A stretch of DNA of 40,134 bases from Anaerolineaceae bacterium. GTDB taxonomy: Bacteria > Chloroflexota > Anaerolineae > Anaerolineales > Villigracilaceae. Location of the stretch: NCBI GenBank assembly GCA_009885525.1, contig VFKN01000050.1, forward strand, positions 1 through 40,134. The letters are read 5' to 3'. The notes beneath the pieces were generated by a model that ran no database searches, was not told where the DNA came from, and worked only from the letters and a program-made list of their open reading frames with translations. The translations under genes and the position numbers were made by a program. Shown here one piece after another: positions 14,646-22,505 of the stretch (positions are counted from its first letter, which is position 1; the number at the start of each line of letters is the position of its first letter).

Positions 14646-14651
14646 ATTATA
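14646..14651 (-). promoter_or_regulatory. -10 box positioned for a leaderless MNT transcript
   Basis: A minus-strand TATAAT (complement of 14646-14651) lies 6 bases before the ATG at 14639, so transcription would begin at or next to the A of ATG. No ribosome site precedes this ATG. The -35 is not clear. Confidence 0.4.
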
Positions 14652-14677
14652 CGATATTTTTCAAACTCGAAATTAAC

Positions 14678-14721
14678 AAAAAAGCGGACAGCCGAGAGGC
14701 TGTCCGCTTTTCATTTCACAA
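14678..14721 (-). terminator. Terminator cassette copy 2 (after AbiEii-like gene)
   Basis: AAAAGCGGACAGCC / GGCTGTCCGCTTTT with a GAGA loop, then CATTTCACAA. It follows the AbiEii-like stop on the minus strand and ends in a T-run. Confidence 0.9.
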
Positions 14722-14722
14722 T

Positions 14723-15406
14723 TTATTTCTTCACCGATTTGTCCATAAGTTTTACCGCCCAATCCAAAAAAGTTTTTTTAAGTATGCGCGGATCAAAAGG
14801 TTTAAGAATTTTTATGGGCCAGCGTTCAATTTCGTCGGGGAAATTCTCGCACCGATTTAAAGCGATGGCAAACCAATAAAGATCAAAACCTGTATCTTTT
14901 TGCGCGGCTTGTTCAAGTAATTGATCGGGCGATTCGTTCTGCATAATGAAATACAAGTCCACTGCATCACGCGGCTCGGCACGCCCAAAATAAGCCAGCA
15001 ATTTGTCCGTGCTTAAATCCGGATAATCATTGATGTAGATGCCTTCATTCGAAAATACAGGAGATTGAAACCGATAAGGCGAATCAAGCGCCAGGTCTAT
15101 TTTCAAACTCTCATCGTTTTTCTCCACCAAAAGTTCGACAAATGTCGAAAAGCGGCGGACTACTTTGAGCGAAAGTCCCTTTTTCTGGCAGGCAGTTTCA
15201 ATTTGATAAGATAACGGCAGGATGAGATTTTCGGTACCAGTGAAATAATCAAGATCAAACGAAAGACGGTGACCGAGGTAATATTCCGAAAGCGCAGTCC
15301 CACCGGCGAGATAGAATTGATTCTTGTCAGGCAGGCTGGCAAGAATTTCCATAAAATCTTTTTGGATGGGGGATAGCGTACCAAATCCCTTAACGATCTC
15401 TGCCAT
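14723..15406 (-). CDS. Nucleotidyltransferase AbiEii/AbiGii-family toxin
   Basis: The 227-residue protein has the DUF1814/AbiEii pattern: FYLAGGTALSEYYLGHRLSFDLDYF (residues 31-55, with GGTALS and the two aspartates in FDLDYF), a later LKIDLALDSPYRF strand, and LSTDKLLAYFGRAEPRDAVDLYF, the conserved K...R..DxxDLY block. In AbiE systems this nucleotidyltransferase is the toxin, for example by adding nucleotides to tRNA. Start ATG follows GGAG. It overlaps the small upstream gene by 17 bases; that gene is not an AbiEi-type regulator but is likely its partner. A terminator follows the stop. Confidence 0.88.
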   Translation of the reverse strand: MAEIVKGFGTLSPIQKDFMEILASLPDKNQFYLAGGTALSEYYLGHRLSFDLDYFTGTENLILPLSYQIETACQKKGLSLKVVRRFSTFVELLVEKNDESLKIDLALDSPYRFQSPVFSNEGIYINDYPDLSTDKLLAYFGRAEPRDAVDLYFIMQNESPDQLLEQAAQKDTGFDLYWFAIALNRCENFPDEIERWPIKILKPFDPRILKKTFLDWAVKLMDKSVKK

Positions 15407-15623
15407 TTAAATACTCCAAATATCGCCGCCACAGGCTTTCGATCTCTTTTGGCAAATCCAACTGATCAAGTTCCTGCTTAATATCCGCAAGTTGGAGCGC
15501 GCGGATATCCTCCGCCCTGCCATGTATCAATGTTTGACGCAACAGCCAGCGTTTTTGGAACGGATCACTTAAGTTAATTGTGTCCGTGCTCCAGACCAGA
15601 TGACGGGGGGGATGTACGATCAT
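15390..15623 (-). CDS. Small protein, probable antitoxin partner of the AbiEii-like gene
   Basis: The 77-residue protein begins MIVHPPRHLVWSTDTINLSD and continues with RWLLRQTLIHGRAEDIRALQL and LPKEIESLWRRYLEYL. I recognise this pattern (PRHLVW, PFQ-RWLLRQ-LIHGRAEDIR) as a small protein often found directly upstream of AbiEii-type genes in environmental bacteria, but cannot name a characterised function. It overlaps the AbiEii-like start by 17 bases, so the two are coupled. No clear ribosome site is seen. A short upstream reading frame (ATG at complement of 15641-15643, seven codons) ends across this ATG, which could couple initiation. An antitoxin role is inferred from order and overlap. Confidence 0.65.
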   Translation of the reverse strand: MIVHPPRHLVWSTDTINLSDPFQKRWLLRQTLIHGRAEDIRALQLADIKQELDQLDLPKEIESLWRRYLEYLNGRDR

Positions 15624-15676
15624 GATATTAAAAATATTACCATGAATTCTTCTGAAACCAGCAATTGCTTAAAATC

Positions 15677-15720
15677 AAAAAAGCGGACAGCCTCTCGGCT
15701 GTCCGCTTTTCATTTCACAA
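15677..15720 (-). terminator. Terminator cassette copy 3 (after icd)
   Basis: AAAAGCGGACAGCC / GGCTGTCCGCTTTT with a TCTC loop, then CATTTCACAAAATT. It follows the icd stop. The same cassette ends the two upstream toxin-antitoxin modules. Confidence 0.9.
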
Positions 15721-15734
15721 AATTATCTTTCTAT

Positions 15735-17138
<1,404 letters not shown>

Positions 17139-17222
17139 TGATTGATTACCTCTTTTTGTGAAAATTTTAGCAGATTATAACAGCAGACTTTTCATCCTCT
17201 CAGTGACGATTGTCATGTCTGT

Positions 17223-17314
17223 CCGTCATTGCGAGGGCGCTCTTGTTCCTGCCCGAAGCAATCTCGTCGAGTTGGGGATTGCTTCGCCGCAAAGAACGCG
17301 GCTCGCAATGACGG
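17223..17314. repeat. Dispersed 'CGTCATTGCGAG' inverted repeat
   Basis: The element starts CGTCATTGCGAGGGCG and ends CGCGGCTCGCAATGACG, with GAAGCAATC and GGATTGCTTCG as inner inverted arms. A sister copy lies at 31505-31592 and a fragment at about 2585-2615. It fills most of the gap between icd and the EamA gene. Confidence 0.8.
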
Positions 17315-17318
17315 ATAA

Positions 17319-18374
17319 TCACCCCTCGTGCCCATGCCGGTGATGAATATCCGGCGTGTGATCGTGACCGTGTTCGGCGACAGCATGTTCGTGCGCGTGC
17401 GAGTGAATCCCCGGCGTCGAGTCGTGCGCGTGGTCGGCATCCGCGTGGCTGTGCGCGTGGTCGTGATTGATCAGCGGATGAAGATGCTGATGTGTATGAA
17501 CTTCATTCACCAGCAAATACGCGCCGCCCAGCATCAGCAATCCCGCGACAATAAAAAGCGCGGATGGGATTTCACGAAACATAAAAATGGACAGAACGAC
17601 TCCCGCCAGCGGAGCGGTTCCGTACAACGCGCTGGTGCGCGCCGCGCCGAGTCCGCGCATCGAGCGGATGAAGAGGATGGTGCTCAACCCGTAGCAGATC
17701 CAACCGACGAGCATCGTCTCCAAAATGGTAACGATGGCTGGAAATTTATTGCCAAGTGAAGACGCGAGGATAAAAGAAAATACGCCCGCGATGATGCCCT
17801 TCCACGCCACGATCACGAGCGGATCTTTGCCCGAGATGTTGCGCGTGAAATTATTATCCACGCCCCACAAGACGCACGCGAGGACGATACCGAGCGCGCC
17901 GAACGATAACCCAAATCCACTGGTGAAATTGGCGGTGAGGAAAATACTCGCCAACGTTATAATTAATATCGCACTCCACGCGCGGCGGCTGATGGCTTCC
18001 TTGAAAACCAGCATTGCAATTAATGTCGTTGCCACGCCTTCAAAATTCAACAGCAGCGAAGCCGTGGACGCGGGCGTATGATCCAGACTCAGCATCAACA
18101 CAATCGGCGCAGCGATCCCGCCGGAGATGATTGCGCCCGCCAGCCAGGGAAGATCCGCGCGGATGATCTTTGCCTCCACTTGTTGATTCCGATTACGAAG
18201 TTTTTGAATCCCCTTGATCAGCGCCAACCCCGTTCCGCTGCCGAGATATAAAAACGCCGCCAGAAAAATCGGGTCTATATCGCCCAACAACAATTTCAAG
18301 ATCGGCGCGCTCGCGCCAAAAAACAGCGCGGCGAGTAAGGCTTGTAAAATAAAAGGAAGGGTTGATGTTTTCAT
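17319..18374 (-). CDS. EamA/DMT-family permease with histidine-rich C-terminal tail
   Basis: The 351-residue protein has ten membrane segments in two EamA repeats (residues about 1-145 and 155-290), typical of drug/metabolite transporters. After the last segment comes a soluble tail of about 60 residues holding 21 histidines, mostly as HxH and HD pairs, with two related units around HDSTPGIHSHAHEH and HDHTPDIHHRHGH. Such tails bind Zn, Ni or Co in metal transporters and chaperones, but are unusual on EamA proteins. This suggests metal transport or metal-gated activity. The ATG lacks a clear ribosome site. The gene is monocistronic, with repeats on both sides. Confidence 0.85.
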   Translation of the reverse strand: MKTSTLPFILQALLAALFFGASAPILKLLLGDIDPIFLAAFLYLGSGTGLALIKGIQKLRNRNQQVEAKIIRADLPWLAGAIISGGIAAPIVLMLSLDHTPASTASLLLNFEGVATTLIAMLVFKEAISRRAWSAILIITLASIFLTANFTSGFGLSFGALGIVLACVLWGVDNNFTRNISGKDPLVIVAWKGIIAGVFSFILASSLGNKFPAIVTILETMLVGWICYGLSTILFIRSMRGLGAARTSALYGTAPLAGVVLSIFMFREIPSALFIVAGLLMLGGAYLLVNEVHTHQHLHPLINHDHAHSHADADHAHDSTPGIHSHAHEHAVAEHGHDHTPDIHHRHGHEG

Positions 18375-18414
18375 TGTTTAGCCACGATTAAAAATTATGA
18401 GCCATATATTTTTA

Positions 18415-18481
18415 GCCACGAATTACACCAATTATACGAATTCTTTTTAAACAATTCGTGCAAATCTGTGTAATTCGTGGC
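18415..18481. repeat. Dispersed 'GCCACGAATTACAC' inverted repeat
   Basis: A perfect 14-base inverted repeat (18415-18428 with 18468-18481) flanks AT-rich sequence. Related degenerate copies occur at 29077-29145 and, more distantly, 5133-5216. Part of a further copy precedes it (18379-18390). Confidence 0.75.
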
Positions 18482-18485
18482 ACAT

Positions 18486-18578
18486 TTAACCATGCTCGCT
18501 TACAAACTCTCTCATTTCCTCAAAGACTTTTTTACTTTCAAGGATCATCTCGCCCAGCGTCTGCGAGACGGCCAGAGG
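18486..18578 (-). pseudogene. Possible gene remnant between the EamA gene and the 690-residue protein
   Basis: A minus-strand frame with no start codon reads LGEMILESKKVFEEMREFVSE then HG and a stop at 18486-18488. The amphipathic, gene-like C-terminus and good codon sense suggest the tail of a lost small protein. An in-frame stop lies about 30 codons upstream. The match to any family is not established, and chance cannot be excluded. Confidence 0.25.
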
Positions 18579-18600
18579 TCATCTGCGAAACGCGCGGAGA

Positions 18601-20673
18601 TTACGCAACAACCTTGCTCAAAATCTTATTCCAATCCAACATCGTCTTGAGGTGTTCAACGGGAGCCTGTCCTTCGGGAATGTATCCCACAAACGAGCGG
18701 TTGTATTGATCTTCCTTGCCATCGTCGAGATGCCAACTCAGCGGCATCTTGAATGTCCCAACCGCGGAGGTGGCATTGTCGCCGCCGGGCAGCGCGGTTT
18801 CGTAGGTGATGACGGTCATGCCATCGGCGGTCTCAGCCACTTCTGCCACTGTCGCTTCGTGAATCCAGCGCAGCCATTGATTCTCGACGGTCTTGGTTTT
18901 ATCCGCGTTGATGATCGTGCGCGAGCGCGTGGTCACATCTCCAAATTTATAAACCCACCCGCCAGATTTCCCTTTTCCGTTTTTAAATTCAGGCGGCAGC
19001 AAGCCGACCTTATCTTTTGTCTCAACCCACTTTGCGATCTGCCACGGGCTGGGTTCTTTGTTGACAAAGCGCAGCCACAAAATACTCGCGCCCTGGGTGT
19101 AATTTTTTTCCGAAGTCGGTTTCACATAATACGCGCCCGCCAGTTTATTTTCACTTTCGAGCGTGCTGTACCACTTTGGTTTTGGAGCCAACCCGCCGGG
19201 AGGAAGATGCCCGCGGAGGTGCTGGCAATGTTCGGCGGTTTCGTTGCAGACCGCGCGCGCCACGATCAACTCGTGCGTGCGTCCATGTTCATCGCGCCAC
19301 GCGGACGGGTCGTGATTCTCCCACGCATCCATCACCGCGCGGATGTCGTTCGACTCTGGCGCGTTGCGCGCAGCATCCTCTTCGGGCGTGAGTTTTTCCC
19401 ATTCCAAATCCGCGACCTCGGTCACGCGCAGCGGCGTGAAGCGCACAATTTCCTTCCACGCCCATTTCGGGAATGTGGATTTCATCTCGACTAATTTCTT
19501 CAACGCGTCTTCGGTGGTCAGCGTTTGAATTTCATAATTGACTTCTTCAGTTGATAATGCGATGAGTCCCGCGCGCTTGGTTTTCGGTCCGCTGGCTTTC
19601 ACGCTGATTAAGTGCAGCGCGGCTTTATTCTTCCACTCTTCTTCTGCGGCGAGTGCGAGTTTTGGTTTATCCCCGCTGCCTGCGCCATATTGCTCAAGTT
19701 TTTGCTGGCAGCGTTTTTCGACCTGCGTATCATCCAACGCCTTGAGTGCGCGCTCCACATCCAATATGCGCAGACGGATGATTAAATCCTTCGGGTCAAC
19801 CCACGAGCCGTGCGCGCTCGCGTAGCGCATCCCCGAAAAATGCACGACCATATATTGCAGCCATTGCGGAAATCGCTGCGGCTCTTTCATGAAGCGCTGA
19901 TTAATTTCATCCAGCAATTCATATTGATTTTTATTTGCAACAGACTTTGTATACTCTTCCACTTTTCCATATACAATATCGCGCACAGTCACTTTTTGAT
20001 CGGATGGAAAGTTGATCAGGAAATTTGCTTCGGGAGTTGCAAAACTCGGGTCGGCTTTGGAGAGTTTGTACCACGCCAGTTTGCGTGCCTCGATTTTGTC
20101 ATACGTGGCAAGGAACGCGCGCAGTTGCGCCATCTCCTGCTCAGCCATCGGCAGCGTGATGCTTTCCTTCGCGGCGAGTTCTTTGCCCTCGGATTCATAT
20201 TTCTCATGCGCGGGATCCATGACCTCATGTCTGCGCTTGCGCGATTTGACCCAATCGCGGATTCCGTCGCGGTGTATTTTCCAATTCGCGATGATGCCCT
20301 CCACAAAACTGCGCTCCCCGCGAATATCCTTGGGCCAGCTGCCCGCGAACAGCGCGTGGAGATTGTTGATCTCGGTCATTTCGGCTTCATCAATCGGATT
20401 GAATTTGCGATAATACGCGCGGACATCGCTTATTAAAAAATATTCCTTCAAAAATTTGTAAGTCTTATAAGCCGTAATCGCGTTCGCTTCCCATACATTT
20501 TTATACGCCTGCACTTCATCCACCAGCGTATTGATGTCCTTATCCTTGTACTGCGCCCAAACATCGACCTCCATGTAATAGATGAGGAAGTCGCGCAGTT
20601 TCACCTCGCGCATGGGATAGATCGTCTTGCACAAAAATTCGTTCTGCCATTGAAAATAGAGCGGGGCTGCCAT
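18601..20673 (-). CDS. Large soluble protein of unknown function with an internal repeat
   Basis: This 690-residue protein has no signal peptide or membrane segment, is rich in Trp, Lys and Glu, and matches no family I recognise. Two segments are alike: FPQWLQYMVVHFSGMRYASA (about residues 270-290) and FPKWAWKEIVRFTPLRVTEV (about 420-440). Both faintly resemble the first-arginine region of tyrosine recombinases (GLRxSExxxLxW), and HCQHLRGHLPPGG later faintly resembles HxLRH. A full catalytic set is not visible, so I do not call it a recombinase. The start at 20673 follows ACAGGAG; the upstream in-frame extension is rejected. It stands alone between repeats. Confidence 0.7.
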   Translation of the reverse strand: MAAPLYFQWQNEFLCKTIYPMREVKLRDFLIYYMEVDVWAQYKDKDINTLVDEVQAYKNVWEANAITAYKTYKFLKEYFLISDVRAYYRKFNPIDEAEMTEINNLHALFAGSWPKDIRGERSFVEGIIANWKIHRDGIRDWVKSRKRRHEVMDPAHEKYESEGKELAAKESITLPMAEQEMAQLRAFLATYDKIEARKLAWYKLSKADPSFATPEANFLINFPSDQKVTVRDIVYGKVEEYTKSVANKNQYELLDEINQRFMKEPQRFPQWLQYMVVHFSGMRYASAHGSWVDPKDLIIRLRILDVERALKALDDTQVEKRCQQKLEQYGAGSGDKPKLALAAEEEWKNKAALHLISVKASGPKTKRAGLIALSTEEVNYEIQTLTTEDALKKLVEMKSTFPKWAWKEIVRFTPLRVTEVADLEWEKLTPEEDAARNAPESNDIRAVMDAWENHDPSAWRDEHGRTHELIVARAVCNETAEHCQHLRGHLPPGGLAPKPKWYSTLESENKLAGAYYVKPTSEKNYTQGASILWLRFVNKEPSPWQIAKWVETKDKVGLLPPEFKNGKGKSGGWVYKFGDVTTRSRTIINADKTKTVENQWLRWIHEATVAEVAETADGMTVITYETALPGGDNATSAVGTFKMPLSWHLDDGKEDQYNRSFVGYIPEGQAPVEHLKTMLDWNKILSKVVA

Positions 20674-20741
20674 AAGATTTTCTCCTGTATTTAAATGATG
20701 GTTTAATTTTAATCGAAAAATCACACCAGATTGTTAAATAA

Positions 20742-20805
20742 CTGTAGCGCGAGATTTATCTCGCCTCGCAATCCTTTTAAGAGCGACATAAATGTCGCGT
20801 TACAA
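20742..20805. repeat. Dispersed 'TGTAGCGCGAGATTTATCTCGC' double hairpin, copy 1
   Basis: Two small hairpins follow each other: GCGAGATTTATCTCGC and GCGACATAAATGTCGC. Sister copies are at 29183-29238 and 34531-34589, and a fragment lies in 38899-38927. Each copy sits just upstream of a gene. Confidence 0.8.
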
Positions 20806-20919
20806 AAACCGAAGGCGTTATGTTAAGCCAGTTAAAACAGATGACATGCCTTGATTCATAAAAACATGATACCTAATCTCTGTGGCCTCTGCAGCAAAAG
20901 GACTTTTGCAGGAGGTCAA

Positions 20920-20961
20920 ATGAGAATTGCCGGCAAACCCTATGCCATCTCTCAGGGTTAA
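20920..20961 (+). CDS. Possible 13-residue leader peptide upstream of plsY
   Basis: The best ribosome site in this gap, GCAGGAGG (20908-20915), serves the ATG at 20920, which opens a 13-codon frame, MRIAGKPYAISQG, ending in TAA 7 bases before the plsY ATG. plsY itself has only a weak site. Translation of the short frame could therefore couple to, or control, plsY. A small hairpin (GCAAAAG/CTTTTGC) overlaps the region before the ribosome site. Confidence 0.4.
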   Translation: MRIAGKPYAISQG

Positions 20962-20968
20962 CGCTTGT

Positions 20969-21574
20969 ATGATATCTATCCTCTTTCCTCTGCTCGGTTA
21001 TCTCTCTGGATCACTGCCCTTCTCGGTATGGATCACGCGCCTCGTCAAAGGCGTGGATGTGCGCGACGGCGGCTCCGGTCACGCAGGAGCGACGAATACG
21101 CTGCGTCAAGCCGGGTTTGGCTGGGGCGCGCTGGTCTTTGTGCTGGACATGGCCAAGGGATTTATTCCGATCTATCTTGCTTTGGGCCGCAACGATATTC
21201 CGCGCTACGTGGTTGTCATCACAGCTGTCTGCGCGGTGCTCGGGCATTGCTTCCCCGTCTTCGCGCAATTCCGCGGCGGGATGGGGTTGGCAACTGCGGC
21301 CGGATGCGTGCTCGCGATCAATCCGCTTTCGGTGTTGGTTTGCATCGGCTTGCTTGTGGTCTGCATTTTGATCGTCCGGCATGCTGCGCGCGCGAGTGTC
21401 TTGGGGGGCGTCCTGGCTGCGCCGGCGTTATGGCTGCTAAACATCCGCGACCTTTCATTTTGGACGGCAATGGGCGTCGGGGTTGTCATTGCATTAAGAT
21501 TCCTGATAAATTGGAATCGTCAATATCAGGAGTTGTGGTTGGATCGGGAGCGGACAGAAAAAAAATCGGGATGA
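20969..21574 (+). CDS. plsY: PlsY-family glycerol-3-phosphate acyltransferase
   Basis: The 201-residue membrane protein has the PlsY pattern: LSGSLPFSVWI (motif 1), DGGSGHAGATNTLR (motif 2), and GHCFPVFAQFRGGMG (motif 3), with five to seven membrane segments. PlsY moves an acyl group from acyl-phosphate to glycerol-3-phosphate, the first step of phospholipid synthesis. Two positions differ from the usual consensus: GSGN is GSGH, and GGKG is GGMG. This may be a diverged paralog. I prefer the ATG at 20969 because the protein then begins directly with the first membrane helix; a TTG at 20927 and an ATG at 20942 are alternatives. Confidence 0.8.
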   Translation: MISILFPLLGYLSGSLPFSVWITRLVKGVDVRDGGSGHAGATNTLRQAGFGWGALVFVLDMAKGFIPIYLALGRNDIPRYVVVITAVCAVLGHCFPVFAQFRGGMGLATAAGCVLAINPLSVLVCIGLLVVCILIVRHAARASVLGGVLAAPALWLLNIRDLSFWTAMGVGVVIALRFLINWNRQYQELWLDRERTEKKSG

Positions 21575-21603
21575 GAATCTACGTTTTCTGCATCTCTGCT
21601 GTT

Positions 21604-21640
21604 TAAAAAAGAGACGCGGGATTAATCCCGCGTCTCTAAT
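21604..21640 (-). terminator. Terminator of the PP2C operon
   Basis: A perfect 26-base palindrome around GCGGGATTAATCCCGC (21611-21636) is followed on the minus strand by TTTTTT. It begins at the PP2C stop codon and also lies after plsY on the other strand. Confidence 0.9.
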
Positions 21641-22505
21641 CATTCCCCAGTATCCAATCCAGGATACCGTATTTTTTTTTTGTGCTGCCTTCAGTATTTG
21701 GCACAGTCAGGATTACCACAGTGATATTATCGTGCCCGCCGCGGTGATTGGCCAAATTGACCAAAGCCTCTGTCGCGGCGGTGATATCCACCTTTGCGCG
21801 GATCGTGTCGCGGATTTCATCATCCCACACCAGGTCGGTCAGGCCGTCGCTGCACAAAAGGATGATATCACCCGCTTCGAGATAAAAACCCTGATTACGC
21901 TCTGATTCTTCCCGGCTTTCAGAATCATCCACGCGTAGACGAAAATCCACCTCGGGCAATTTTGCGCCGCCCAAATGCCTGCGGATGACGTGCTGATTCG
22001 GGTGGTCATACATCTGCTCGGCAGTGATGATTCCCTTTTCAAAAGCTTCCTGCACCCAGGTATGGTCAACGGTCAGGCGCTGAATTTGTTTTTCGCGTAA
22101 AAGGTAAATGCGCGAATCGCCCACATAAGCTGTATATAAATGATTCTCAATGACCCAAACACAGGCGCAGGTTGAGCCCATTCCTTTGCGCTCTTCATTT
22201 TCCGTTGCGTTTTGGATAATGGCAAGGCTTGCTTCATGAATTGCCTGCTCAAGTATTTTTGCGGGTCTTTTCGCATTGCTCTCTGCAACTTTTTTTGTAA
22301 TATAACTGACCGCGAGTTCCGCGGCGATCTCCCCCGCTTTATGTCCGCCAATACCATCGGCAACAACGGCAAACACCGACAGGCGCGGATCTTCCTCACT
22401 TAACTGGAAAGATGAAACTTCATAGCGGTCTTCATTGTTCTTGCCTGACATGCCCGCATGACTGAGTGCTGCAATGTGAAGATGGGGAAATTTGGAACGG
22501 ATCAT
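21636..22505 (-). CDS. PP2C-family serine/threonine protein phosphatase
   Basis: The 289-residue protein has the bacterial PP2C (Stp/PrpC) motifs in order: GMSGKNNEDRYE, VVADGIGGHKAGEIA, GMGSTCACVWV, AYVGDSRIYLLR, LTVDHTW, LLCSDGLTDLV and GGHDNITVVIL. The aspartates in these motifs bind the two metal ions. It removes phosphate from Ser/Thr of target proteins. Its ATG overlaps the stop of the VWA-FHA gene (ATGA), so both are translated together, and FHA domains read phospho-threonine. No Ser/Thr kinase is in the window; one must be elsewhere. The stop lies inside the terminator stem. Confidence 0.93.
   Translation of the reverse strand: MIRSKFPHLHIAALSHAGMSGKNNEDRYEVSSFQLSEEDPRLSVFAVVADGIGGHKAGEIAAELAVSYITKKVAESNAKRPAKILEQAIHEASLAIIQNATENEERKGMGSTCACVWVIENHLYTAYVGDSRIYLLREKQIQRLTVDHTWVQEAFEKGIITAEQMYDHPNQHVIRRHLGGAKLPEVDFRLRVDDSESREESERNQGFYLEAGDIILLCSDGLTDLVWDDEIRDTIRAKVDITAATEALVNLANHRGGHDNITVVILTVPNTEGSTKKKYGILDWILGND

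Noticed and set aside
13854-15720. Integron attC-like sites after each toxin-antitoxin gene
   Set aside because: The hairpins are identical terminators with T-runs; there are no attC core sites (GTTRRRY-type) and no integrase.
20965-21606. Alternative frame overlapping plsY
   Set aside because: Its translation is arginine-rich and without membrane segments, while the plsY frame has clear family motifs.
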